Below, in pieces: positions 46,205-56,840 of a DNA stretch of 64,000 bases. A program made the translations under genes and the position numbers. The notes under the pieces were generated by a model. The model worked only from the letters and a program-made list of their open reading frames with translations, was not told the origin of the DNA and made no database searches. The stretch lies in contig JABAKD010000025.1 of assembly GCA_012845835.1 (NCBI GenBank), positions 24,351,923 through 24,415,922 on the forward strand, written 5' to 3'. The DNA is from Undaria pinnatifida. Lineage: Eukaryota; Sar; Phaeophyceae; Laminariales; Alariaceae. Every line of letters starts with the position of its first letter. The first letter of the stretch is position 1.

Positions 46205-46320
46205 GGCTCGCTTCGCTCGCCTATCTTTAGTCGACTAGTTGGCTGGCTAGGCTTCGCCAGCCAACTAGTCAACTAAAGTTAGTTAGTTGGCTGGCTTCGC
46301 CAGCCAACTAATAACTAGGC
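46205..46320. promoter_or_regulatory. hAT 3' subterminal hairpins
   Basis: AGTTGGCTGGC...GCCAGCCAACT at 46,237-46,266 and AGTTGGCTGGCttcGCCAGCCAACT at 46,285-46,310 are perfect hairpins sharing TTGGCTGG with the terminal repeat. They are plausible transposase-binding subterminal repeats. Confidence 0.5.
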
Positions 46321-46347
46321 GAGAACTCCAGCCAACTCACAGCCCTA

Positions 46348-46355
46348 GTATTTGG
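46348..46355. repeat. hAT target-site duplication, right
   Basis: GTATTTGG, identical to 38,840-38,847. Confidence 0.9.
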
Positions 46356-46454
46356 CGCTATATTCTAAACATATCGCGTCAACCATCGTAATATCATACA
46401 ATATGGGGAGGGGAATTTTTATCTCTATGCAAAGATCCTGTTTTGTTTCAATCA

Positions 46455-46810
46455 ATTGTCAGCCGGCCGCCCCGGTGGTCTATTAATAGTGGTTTTACCC
46501 TCGAATACTACTAACGTTTGGTTGTTCTTGAGTTCGACACCCACCACGATGAGATTTGACTTTGATTGCAAAAATGCAAAAAAAAATCAGGGATCAACTG
46601 CTGAGAGCGCCTAGCAGCGTGGGTTGGTTCGACTCGAGTTGACGAGGGAAGAAATTGCTGGATTCTCCTCGCGGTACAAATGAAAGCACGTGCCGAAGTG
46701 GGGAGGGAGGAGGAGGGCCCGCTATGTGACCCCGGATCTGAGTTACTACTGGGAAAGAGCGCGAGAGTGGTGCGGGGATAATAAATGGGATGCTGAAAAA
46801 AAAATGTTGC
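46455..46810 (+). repeat. SINE-like repeat, copy 2
   Basis: It matches 26,815-27,200. It has 'ccgccccggtggtctatta' (A-box-like) and 'cttgagttcgacaccc', a better B-box than copy 1, then 'cgacgagggaagaaattgct', 'gcacgtgccgaag', and an A-rich end at 46,795-46,803. It lies only ~100 bp outside the hAT element. Confidence 0.6.
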
Positions 46811-47640
46811 AAAGGTATATTATTATTACTACCAGTACATAATATGTCAGTCTCTAGGAAATACGCACGGCACTATCAGCATTCGTCATGGTAGAGACAC
46901 TCCGGATATTATGTATTGAGGGGACGCGTCCGATTTCGACAACGTAAAAGCCCCCACGAAGAAAAGACAGCAGACACACAAATCCCGCCTTCCCGAGCAA
47001 AAACAAATAAGAAGCGCTACGCCAACCTCCCGTACGAGCAAAGCCACCCCCGCATCAATCTTAGACAACGCCGCCTCAACGAAAGATCACCCTCCTCTTC
47101 TACGTTTTCCTCCTCGCCCGCGACCAAGCGGACCAATCAATGCGACAGCCTTCACGTAACAAACAACGCAATCTTCTACCAAAACCTCGCCGGTTGACAT
47201 GTTCTCATGTCGACGTTTGATTCAAACCGACTTTGCATCCTGTCGACTTCGAACCTCCATTGCCACGGGAACAGCAGTGCAGTCTCTTCATTAATGCCAA
47301 GGCTTCTTTTGTTTCGCCTAGAGGCGACGCATGTTCTCAACAATACTCTTTTCGGTATTTTTGTTTGATAGACGCCAACTTTTACTTGACGGCGCATTTA
47401 AATTTTAACAAAGTTGTTTGGCCTCTCCTTGCCTTCTTTGTTGTATAATGATACTTTTTTTCTTTTGTCAAAGCATGACTTTCATAATCCCATGTTCGTA
47501 TTAAACTCTCGGCATTACTTTAAAGTTCAATGCATGCCAAATCGGACAGCTACACCTTATGTTGTCGAAGTGCTGCCCTGCCCTACCCGAAGCATGGGCG
47601 CCGGCGAATGCCGGCGCCAATGCGGAGCCCTTGTATATCA
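46811..47640. other. No gene recognised
   Basis: Several short frames on both strands (for example 46,916-47,197 plus, Arg/Ser-rich) without motifs or splice support. Confidence 0.35.
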
Positions 47641-47649
47641 TAAATAATG

Positions 47650-48095
47650 AATATATATACACTCCAGCTGTGAGATCGAAGATTTTGTCAACTTTTCATT
47701 TGCAAGCTGTGTGATACTCTGATCGAGCGTATTACGGGTTGACAATTGTATGTCCTCGTTAAGGATATAGGTAGGCGATCCTCCTTACAACTGTAGTGTA
47801 GCTGTCAGGGTCAACAACAGGGTGATGTCAGTAAGTCTGTGCGAGGAAACTATAAAACCCGTTTCTGAATGGGACAAAATCCGGGTTTTATAGTTTCCGC
47901 GCACAGACTGACTAAAATCACCCTGTTGACCCTGATAGCTACACTGTAGTTGTAAGTGGAGTCGCCGACCTATATCCTTAATGAGGACACACAACTCGTA
48001 ATGCGCGCGATCGGGGTATCACACACAGGTTGCAAAGATGAGTTTCGACGAAATCTTCGATCTCACAGCTGGAGTGTATTTTCATTTTTTATAAA
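47650..48095. repeat. Head-to-head pair of family A 3' parts (inverted repeat)
   Basis: A minus copy (47,655-47,882) ends 'acccgtttctgaatgggaca' and is followed at once by a plus copy (about 47,883-48,095) beginning 'gggttttatagtttccgcgc'. The ~210-bp arms are close reverse complements with almost no spacer, so the locus can form a long hairpin. Confidence 0.7.
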
Positions 48096-48335
48096 ATCTG
48101 ACAGCTGTGGAAGGAAATGTATCCGTTTACTAAGTTAATGCTGAAAGTCGAATAACCAGTGAGAGTAGGGCGGAGTTTTGAAGGACGTGGGGGCCTGGTT
48201 TCGATAAAAAGCGAGCGAGGTAGGAGGGGGGCGGAAGGGGGGGGGGTGGGCTAGGGGGGGGGCGGACGGGCGGGCAATTTGTGCGTGGAGCTATAAATAC
48301 TTTAAAGGGATAAATCTGACGGTTTTGAAGAAAAT
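48096..48335 (-). repeat. Family A middle module, reverse
   Basis: 'ctgacagctgtggaaggaaa', 'gggcggagttttgaaggacg', a guanine-run spacer and 'gataaatctgacggttttga', without the family 3' end. Confidence 0.65.
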
Positions 48336-48985
48336 GAAAATACACTCCAGCTGTGAGATCGAAGATTTTGTCGAAACTCATCTTTGCAAGCTGTGTGTGA
48401 TACTCCGATCACGCATATTACGAGTTGTGTGTCCTCATTAAGGATATGGGTCGGCGACTCCCCTTACAACTACAGTGTAGCCAGCGGGGCCAACAGGGTG
48501 GTGTTAATCTGTCTGTGCGCGGAAACAATAAAACCCGTTTCTGAGGGGGACAAAATCTGACAGCTGTGAAGGGAAATGTATCTGTTATTCAAGTGAATCC
48601 TGTAAGTCGAATAACCGGTGAGGGGGGGGCGGAGTTTTGAAGGACGTGGGGGCTTGGTTTTGATCATACGCGAGCGGGGTTGGAGGGGGGGGGGAAGGGG
48701 GGGGGGGCGAACGGGAAAATTGTGCATGGAAGCTCTAAATCTTTTCAAGGGGATAAATTTGACTGTTTTGGGAAGAAAAAAACTATATATAAAAAAAAAA
48801 ATGCTCCAGTTTATCATAGATAGGACGGGGTTGGGGCGGGGGTGGGGCGTGTGGGGCAGCTCAATCTGTGCGTGGAAACTATACGTTTTTTTGAGGGGAT
48901 AAATGTGACACTTTTGTAAATAATGCATCAGTGTATCATGTTTATCCTGGGGTAAGAAAGTCGTACAATCAGTGAGTAGAGAGGG
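48336..48985 (-). repeat. Family A copy, near full length, reverse
   Basis: It runs from the reverse 3' end 'atacactccagctgtgagat' (48,340) through all modules with three guanine-rich spacers to 'ggtaagaaagtcgtacaatc' at 48,951-48,970, the other end of the family. Confidence 0.75.
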
Positions 48986-48989
48986 CGGA

Positions 48990-49650
48990 CATATGCTTAT
49001 GCTCTCTTTCTCTTGCTTCACCCTCCTTTGGTCTGATTTTCACCTCCCTTCAACGTTGTTCGGTGCTGTTAGTTTATGCGCCCACTTTGTACTCTTTGCC
49101 TAGCATTCCCATTTATGCGCTTCACCAGAGAACGACACAACGTGGAAAACTAATTCCCAACTTTGATGCGGCCAGCCTGTAAGGCTTCTCCGTCTGCTCG
49201 CGGGCCTTTCATGTGTTTGTTGCCTGCTGGCGGGCCTTTCATGTATTCGCTGCTGGTCCATAACACTTCCGTGCCTGCTCGTGGGCTTCTCCTATTGTAC
49301 TCAATGTCACAGCCGACCTTCGTGGCAGGTTTGATCACAGCTGTCCTTCCGTCCAACAGCTGACGTTTTCGACATAGAGGTGTGCTTCTTGCATTGTTTT
49401 TCAAGTATGCGTCAGACCTATCAAACTCCACCTTTTCCAAATTTGCCTGTGACCACTCGCAACTGTTGTAATTTATTTCTGGCTCACACCTCTGTGGCAG
49501 CGTGCATGGAGAGCAGAGGGCAGCGTTTAGAAAAGCACTAATAATACTATCGCCCCCTCGTGTGGCACCACCTGAAGGCCCCTGCGCAGAACTCGGTCAG
49601 TATGCCTCTCTGAGTGTGCCGATCCCGGAATCCGTGTCAATTAATGTGTT
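48990..49650. repeat. Family X copy 3 (uninterrupted)
   Basis: It aligns with 31,075-31,228 plus 32,710-33,165, reading through the site where copy 1 carries the 1.48-kb element. It holds the best version of the Cys-rich coding stretch. Confidence 0.65.
49150..49596 (-). pseudogene. Unknown Cys-rich protein fragment of family X
   Basis: The minus frame is open for about 148 codons and ends in a stop at 49,150. It lacks an ATG at the start. Reading 5' to 3' it has AFLNAALCSPCTLPQRCEPE (CxxC and further Cys), NYNSCEWS, KVEFDRSDAYLKNNARS, LCRKRQLLDGRTAVIKPAT, CDIEYNRRSPRAGTEV and two MKGP segments. Most residues are conserved in copy 1 although nucleotides differ, which points to past selection on protein. 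I do not recognise the family; it is probably an ORF of a transposable element. Confidence 0.4.
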
Positions 49651-50880
49651 TTGGTTGACCGCGCTCGTGCCGGATGCGTCGCAGCAGCTTGTCATGGGAC
49701 TATACTGACGGGTAAATGAACTGTGGCCTCTCGGGCAAACCCTAAGCTTGGCCGACTCTAACGGTACTCGTACGGACGAAGATCCTCCGTGGATCAAATA
49801 CATACATACGCCCGTGGCTCATTCTGCTGCCCCAGCTGTCTCCGCCTGGAATGCTTGTGTTGGGTCTGTCACAGCTCTGCTTCGTTGTCCTCGTTTTCTA
49901 CACCTACACGCGATCTACATGTATGTAGGTTGTGATCGCATCGTTTGTTCCGACCTCTCTTTTTTTTCCTTTTCACACGAAACGCTGACTAAAGAAAGGC
50001 TGCTGCTGCAGTTGATCCAACATAGGCAGGCTGCGGAAGGGTTTCCAGTGGTACGTTGCTGTAATTTTGTGCGGTAGTCGAAGTTCGCGGGAGGCGTACT
50101 CTCGTTCACACGATCATTGGACCACCCGACACAGCTGCATCCAGCTTTGGGTATACTAAAACAACAAATCGCTTCGCACTTGAAACCGGCGAAATACATT
50201 TTCGCATGGGTACCCGGCCACACCTCAGTTTAATGTCCAATATGTATAGACTAAATACTTGAATGTTTTTCTAAATTGGCGAACGCCATTCGGCGGAACT
50301 TCAAAACTAAAAAAATATATATTTCCGCCGAACATTGCCGTGGTAAATTATACTACACTCTAGAGTTACACATTTTTTTTCTCTCAAATGCACATCAGTG
50401 CGCAGGATAATGCTGCTCAGCTGACGTTCTACATTGTAAGCACCTTTTTCGCATAAAAATCTAACAATGAAAAATTTGTTTCCATGGGTGTGCCTGGGGG
50501 TACATGATTCATTGCTGGTTACGTTAATTTTGTAGTAAGTAGCAGTATTAATAGTAGTAGTAAATAGTGCAACAACAGCGGGCTGTGTTGTACGCCTATC
50601 AAAGGTGCTGGGCAGGCACACATCAATAAAATGGCAGTTTTAAGCTGCACCCGAATGCTTACACGTAGGGTACATCAATGTCGTATACACGCACATAACA
50701 CAGCATTGCTGCAGCAGTAACAGATGGGCTACGAGAGCATCAACATAATATAGATTTTGGCCGTCAGCACGCAGCAGTAGTACCTCCATTTCCGATACAC
50801 CCGAATCAGTTACATTGCACTATAGTTTAGCTGCATGCTCGACGGTAAGGGTGCAGGCGAACGTGCGAGGGTGCAAAATG
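49651..50880. other. No gene recognised
   Basis: Unique-looking sequence. Frames up to about 110 codons occur on both strands without motifs. Confidence 0.35.
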
Positions 50881-50884
50881 CAAA

Positions 50885-51900
50885 ATGCCAACCTTTAGGT
50901 GGCGGTGTGTAGCGTGTGTCCGCCCGTAACTGCTATACGCTTGCGTAGGTTTGCTTGCTGATGACTGGATCAATACTCATCCTGTATAAATTTAAGAAGC
51001 TAACACAGACGCACGGTGATGTGTGTCTGTAGAAAAGCTTCGAAGAAGAGAAATAGGAGATTGTTCGTTGGTCGGCGAACCCACGGCAGTATGTTGATTG
51101 ATGACTAATTTGCTCATCTATCTGAGAAGAGCTGATGGTGAGCAAAATGGAGTGATCGAGGTGGGTCTGACCATCACCTGATCGGGACGGCACAATGCCT
51201 GCTACGGACCGATGTACTCTACTCGTGCGGGTATTTGTCTGAACTACCTTCAAACAGAGGTTTCTGAAAAATGGGAACGGAGCCTAAAATGAGAACGGAC
51301 GGGTTTTTTTTTAAAGCAACCCAATTGTGTACAACTCAAAAAAAAATAATGACAGTCCTGACAGTACAGCAACGTTTCCTGACGCTTTGCTTGCGGTCTA
51401 CCTTACCTATGGCATCGTTCTCAGAGGTTGCCAGTGGGAGTTTAGCTACGTAAACGTGCCGACAGTCAATCTAAACTCATATTCCATGAATGAATGCTGC
51501 CATACGTACCAAGTACGTTGTCGCGCGGCATTCTTGATTTCACTGCATTGCTCGTACATTCTACAAGTGCCAGCTTTTAGACATGACAAACCAGTAAACT
51601 GCTGTACGTCATATATACAAGTTGTTGCTGCTAAGGCTTCCGCATGCCAAACACCGTATCGATGAACGACACTTAACAGACATATTATATCTGTCTGTTA
51701 CGCTGGCTCTATTGTGATTTCTCTAGATGCTGGCTACCAAGGCGACGCCGAGGACTTCCAGCCTGAGCGACGGCTCATTCGAAGGCTGCCGTACAGCCCC
51801 ACAGAACTGTTGCACGAACAACGCGCAATGTAAACCAGATGACTTCTAAGTGTTATCAAGTAACGAAATGATAGTTTCGGACAAGTAGCATATCTAGTTC
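50885..51900 (+). repeat. Segmental duplicate 1 (matches 54,985-55,690)
   Basis: Shared words in order include 'atgttgattgatga', 'gatcgaggtgg', 'cagcaac.tttcctga', 'cgacagtcaatct', 'gtgccagctttt', 'aaccagtaaactgctgt' and 'gttatcaagtaacga.atgat'. This copy carries 112 bp (51,698-51,809) absent from the other; there one frame reads SIVISLDAGYQGDAEDF and RRLPYSPTE, unidentified. Confidence 0.65.
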
Positions 51901-52540
51901 GTCCTCGCGTTAAGTTGACACTTTCTCACTCTGCGTTACATGCTAAAACACTCCAGAACATAAATGCATGCATCAACAATGATAAATGTTGTGGAAGACG
52001 TTTTGCGTGCAGCTTAATCATCTTGCCGAAATACCGAACGGGTGAACGCAAAATAAGCGGACGGAGAATCCTGCTGTAACACAAAACATGCTTTTGCATT
52101 TTTTTGCGAATTAACTTACTGGCTCACAATACTACAATCACCAGACTTGAACTATATTCCTGTCGGTTAATCAACCAAGGAGTAGAAGATGTTTGCAGTC
52201 GTTTTTATCATTAAATATATATGTTCATTATCCCGCAACAATCATTAGAGTGAACACCCCAACAGCGTTCCTGCCGCCCTCAAACAAAAGAACCAAGAGA
52301 CACTGCCAGCGATTTACATCTGCATAACACCACATATTTGTTTGAGAGACGTCACCTCTCGTGTATCCTAATCTTCCGTGAGTACTTGTCCAGGTCGCGG
52401 GGTTCCGGCCGTATATCCTCAAGTACCACGGATGGCGTATGTAGTCATATATAAGATTCAACTATCCAGTCGAAATGCCTTTTTAACCTGTACTATTACT
52501 TGATATACACTGCTATATTTCCCAACCTCCATACCATGCA
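51901..52540. other. No gene recognised
   Basis: AT-rich, short frames only. Confidence 0.35.
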
Positions 52541-52544
52541 CAAC

Positions 52545-53075
52545 AACGGTCGCTGTCTCTGTTCGCCCCGTACAAGGAGAACATGCGACACTCTGCGTAC
52601 AGCTTTGGTAAAGAGACAACGCATTTTACACTTTCAGTGGCTCGACCTTGATGGTGTAGATGTTGTCGGTTTAGACATTGTTGATGTAGACGTAGTTTGA
52701 TGTGCTTGGTCCGATGCCCCTCGCCTGGAACTAGAGGGATAACTTCATCATGAAGCTGGAGAGGTATGTGACTATCTTCCCTCAGACCTGATCGCCGTCG
52801 CCAGCTCCACCTCGATTGTTAATTATGCAGCCAGTCTCTGCGTCTTGGCCTCGGTGTTTGTGGGCGCTTCGTTTCAGGATGGAGAGAAGCCTGAGGTTGG
52901 CTTGCCAGTGCACTCGAAGGCCGGAGATGTCGCCAGTGGCTCTTGATTGTCCTGCGTTGATTCCGGATGTCAGAGAACAAGCGACACTCTACGTACAGCT
53001 TTGGTACAAAGATAACGCATTCTGCACTTTCGGGGTCTCGATGTTGATGGTGTGCTCCACCTTCCGTCGATGACA
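52545..53075 (+). repeat. Pair of ~85-bp direct repeats
   Basis: 52,575-52,660 and 52,973-53,055 share 'gcgacactctgcgtacagct', 'ttggta.aaagagacaacgc' and 'ttgatggtgta'. Confidence 0.6.
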
Positions 53076-53591
53076 CTCCGGCTGTTGTCGATGCCTTTTC
53101 CTCCTCCATAATGATGAGTGTAGCATTACCTGCACTAGCTCACGAAAGCACTCTGTCTCAGTGACGATGGCTTTCTCGGGCACGATTTCCGGGGTTTGTG
53201 CACGTTGGCGCTCAGTCACCGCGGAAGAAGCCTTTTGAGGCGTGTTGTTTCCGCCTGTTGGTGCGGACTTCGTTTGGTTCGCAACCTTCTGCCTATACCG
53301 CGCGGATGCCCTATTCTGTTGGGGCGTTACCGTTGTGGTGTGCTCCATGGCAAAGCTGGAGTTGGTGCAGCTTTTTTGGGTCTCTGTGACAGTGCGATCG
53401 CCTCTGTTAGCATCGTTAAATGCTTGTGCTGAAGGAACTACAGCGGGCGTTGATGATGGGTCAGCTGTGCCATCGAGGGTACGAAGAATTTCGTCGTAAG
53501 AGCGTACGCCCTTGTCCACTGGTTGTTGGGTGAGGCTGTTTCTGCTTTTGGATTCTCCGTGATGATGATGAGTAGTATGTACCAAGTACAT
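52989..53591 (-). CDS. Hypothetical 200-codon ORF
   Basis: ATG at 53,589-53,591 on the minus strand to a stop at 52,989. The product is Thr/Ser/Gln/Arg-rich and hydrophilic, with an N-terminal His cluster, no membrane segment and no domain I recognise. The last ~25 codons overlap one of the 85-bp direct repeats. It is among the longest ATG-initiated frames outside repeats, but no splice or promoter evidence backs it. Confidence 0.25.
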   Translation of the reverse strand: MYLVHTTHHHHGESKSRNSLTQQPVDKGVRSYDEILRTLDGTADPSSTPAVVPSAQAFNDANRGDRTVTETQKSCTNSSFAMEHTTTVTPQQNRASARYRQKVANQTKSAPTGGNNTPQKASSAVTERQRAQTPEIVPEKAIVTETECFRELVQVMLHSSLWRRKRHRQQPECHRRKVEHTINIETPKVQNALSLYQSCT

Positions 53592-53879
53592 GTACCATTT
53601 CGCTCAGATGCCTTGTATGGTTCCACAGAGAGTGTAGTAATACCAGTTATCCAGTCGAACGTATGGTACGTGCTGCAATATTAAACAGCCGTTTCAAGTG
53701 CAGAGTGCGTGCAAAAATCTAGTGGCGTTTTTTTAAAAATTCGAATACATTTGTCTACACAGCAGTAGTACGCTGGGTATGCTGCTAGGTGCTGGCTTGC
53801 ACTTGTCGCCTTGATGATAATGGTCTCCATTAACAGACAGCTACTATACCGCCGGGAGTGCACTTTATACAGCTTGTCG

Positions 53880-54215
53880 CTTGGAGTTGCGAGTCCTTTC
53901 TGGAAAGTCACGCATTCGGCTGGCACTCTCAACCAGATGCGTGGGGCTCGAATGTTAATCGTTTTACAACGATGCTCACACGTGAAGCCTGTGGCCAGCA
54001 CTCAACGAGAGGTGCGTTAGGCTCGAACTTTGGTCGGTCTATCACGGTAATCACATGTGAAGCCTCTGGCGCGCACTCTACGAGAGGTGCGTTGAGCTCG
54101 ATTTTTTGTCGTTCTTTTACGATCGTTGCACGTGAAACCTGCGGCCCGTACTCAACGAGAAGTGCGTTGGCCTCGAATTTTTGGAGGTCCATCACGATGA
54201 CCACACGTGAAGTTC
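53880..54215. repeat. 75-bp tandem repeats (about four), open on both strands
   Basis: The unit 'acgtgaagcctgtggccagc' plus 'actcaacgagaggtgcgtt' plus 'gctcgaactttggtcggtc' recurs at about 53,980, 54,055 and 54,130, with a diverged unit before. Because 75 is divisible by three, both strands stay open. Minus reads 25-residue units like PLVECAPEASHVITVIDRPK-FEPNA; plus reads CGQHSTRGALGSNFGRSITV-type units. Which strand, if any, is coding cannot be decided. Confidence 0.65.
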
Positions 54216-54984
54216 CCTTGAATTAGAGGTCAGAGCTCTATTAAAAGGCCGTACTGTATGCCGTCGAGATTTGCCTCTGTACCGCTGTTGCTCAGAACCG
54301 CTTGTTTTTTTGGAGTCGAGGCAACGTACAGCAGTTGTATACTCGAGTATATCGCGGCTATATTTCGGGGTTCCAGATTTACGATGAATCTTGTGACCAG
54401 AATTTTACGTGGGTGACAGCTCTGTCATTGTGTCCCTCTGGAAAGATGAGGAGTATCATGCTCCTTTGGTAGACAGCGATCCGGCGTATCAGGAGTGTTT
54501 GACTTCTAACCTTCTGTTGCTCAGTGTAGTTGAGGCTGATTATCCATGGGTACAGAAAAAGGTTCCGCAGAGCCCCTAATTTGCAGCAGTACTGGGGTTG
54601 CGAGATGGAGTTGCTGATTTACAGCGTGCAGCATGTTCGCTCGATTTCATTGAGATATTGCGAGTAAATTTAGACGAAGGTGAGATGACACGGTCGTGAC
54701 GGTGCTCGGTGGTATCTCTAGTCGTATTATAGCAGTTAGACTACAGCAGTAGTTGCTTCACGCAGGACCCTCTTCGATACACGCCGTAGCCAAACGAACC
54801 GCATATCACTCACTTTTCAACGAAAGACTCTTCCACGCTAGATTGTTCTTGTCTTTTGAAGAAGGTTCCTATTAAGCAGCAGTAGTAGCCTATTTGATGA
54901 CCCCCTCCTATCCAGTAGTGGTGACAATGGTCGTGAACCGAGGTGCCAGCTGTTTGACGCCTTGAGGCGACACGAGGCTGGTAA
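54216..54984. other. No gene recognised
   Basis: Short frames only. Confidence 0.35.
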
Positions 54985-55690
54985 CCTTTTGACCATTAGG
55001 TGACGGTGTGTACCGTGTGTCAGCCTGTAACTGGTGTATGCTTGCGTTGGCTCGCTTGTGGAAGAGCTTCAAATAAGAGCAATAGACTGTTCGTTGGCCA
55101 GCGACCCCAAGCCGATGTGTTGATTGATGATTAACTTGGTCAGCTGATAAGAGTTGACGTTGAGCAAAATGGGATGATCGAGGTGGATCTGACCAACACC
55201 TGATATAGTGGGCACAATTCCTGATACGAACGGATATACTTGTCTCGTATACTTACAGCAACATTTCCTGAGGCTTGCTCGTGGTCTACCACATCTATGG
55301 CAGCGGTCCCTGAAGTTTGCTCCTGGGAGCTTAGCTACGTCCGATGTCCAGACAGTCAATCTGAATTATCATTCCGTATATGTTGCTACACGTACCAGGT
55401 ACGTTATTCCGCCGCATTCTTTACTAAAAATATTTCAAGGATTTCATTGGTCCGTATTGTTCATACGTACTACATGTGCCAGCTTTTGGGTTTGACTAAC
55501 CAGTAAACTGCTGTGCATCATATTTCCAGCTATTGCTGCTGAGGTCTCTGCATGCTGAACACCGCATCTATAAACGACATCAAACACACGTATTTTAACT
55601 GTCTGTTGCACGACCAACTCGCAATATATACCTAGATGGTCTTCAAGTGTTATCAGGTAGTGACATGATGGTTACCGACAAGTAGCATCT
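54985..55690 (+). repeat. Segmental duplicate 2 (matches 50,885-51,900)
   Basis: Colinear with duplicate 1 over its length, about 4.1 kb downstream and in the same orientation, with many substitutions. No long conserved frame. Confidence 0.65.
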
Positions 55691-55789
55691 CCAATGTCAA
55701 TGCATCTGCCTCCTCTGTCACCCTTCCTCCGAAGGGGAAAATCGTATGTTTCAAAAATGAAAAAAAGCACTTCTGCTGGGAGGTCGACC

Positions 55790-55965
55790 AAAATGCCTTT
55801 TGATCAAAACTCTGCTTCGCGAGCTGCGTGTGATACACGTCTGGGACTCACCTGCTAATGCCAGGGTCAACAGGACTAACATGTTTAACCTGGTTTTGCG
55901 CACGGAAACGGTATAACCCGCATTGAGGGGGACAAAGCAGACATCTGTATAATTCAAATTGCATA
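55790..55965 (-). repeat. Family A fragment, old
   Basis: 'gagctgcgtgtgatacacg', 'gccagggtcaacagg', 'gcgcacggaaacggtataac' and 'attgagggggacaaagcaga' retain the family order in reverse. Confidence 0.6.
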
Positions 55966-56840
55966 AAATAAAAATCGTGAGAGTTGACCTTTGGACTTTA
56001 TGTAGAAAAATAGGTTAAAAAGTACATTACCGAAAATAGTTTGTATTGATGTTGCGATGAGTTTTGGCTCTCCTTTTTTTATTACTTAAAACTAACCGAT
56101 TATTTGCCCTACGCAGCTCCAATTACCAACCACGGAGTATCTTCGTTGCGTGGCACGAACCACCAGGTGCCTGCTGCCTGCTCGGTGCTGTACCGACTCA
56201 GCACACAACAACCACTGAGAGAACACAGACTCGTGAGGTGTACCTAGGGTATAACGTGCATGAGCGTCGTTGCGGTGTGCGAGCGGGCCCCTGCTAGTAC
56301 AGTGCGCTCTCGCCCGCTTGGTATCGTGGAGAATGCGTCGGCTACTCGTGGTCGTGGTCGTGCGCTATGCTGGTATCGTACACCGTTGTAGTGCACTGGT
56401 GGATCGTCATGCTTAGGTTTGGATCACAAACAGAAACATCGCTAATGTATCGCCACGCTAGTGAACCACAAAATAAAAAATGCCTGGTGGATCACCCTTC
56501 TGGTGGACCGAAAACGAGTAATAGTATTCATAGTGGAGGAACCAGAATAAAACGTGGTTTCAAAAATGCAAACTGTACTATTCGTCAGGTGGGCGCATCA
56601 TGTAAACATCTACCATACGTGCACTTTCATGTTCCTGGTGTCTAAGCATTCTGGTATACGTGCGGCCCGGTGGTACAATGATGTACTACATATGGGCGTC
56701 GCCTTGTTGTCACATATGGTATACGTGATCCCCGAGTCATGATTTTACCGAATTAGCGTCCCCGTTCATGGAACCATGAGTTTCACCACATCTCCACAAA
56801 AAAATGTTGAGGTAACACAAACCAAACCAGGAACCGGATA

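Larger units (their letters stand above)
38848..46347 (+). mobile_element. Complete hAT DNA transposon, 7,500 bp
   Basis: Terminal inverted repeats TAGGGCTGTGAG-A-TGGCTG (left) and TAGGGCTGTGAG-T-TGGCTG (right, reverse complement) match 18 of 19 bases and fit the hAT terminal pattern. Both ends abut a perfect 8-bp duplication GTATTTGG. Inside are a BED-finger exon, a 4.1-kb intron and a hAT core exon with the C-terminal dimerisation domain. Subterminal 'agttggctggc' hairpins lie at the 3' end and 'ttagttagttag' runs at the 5' end. Frame breaks in the core suggest it no longer makes transposase, although perfect TSDs and good TIRs indicate a fairly recent insertion. Confidence 0.92.

Noticed and set aside
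51698-51850. RRLPYSPTE stretch, reminiscent of the LPPYSP motif of Tc1/mariner transposases
   Set aside because: Only five or six residues agree, the following N-P-I-E is absent and no DDE context is found nearby.
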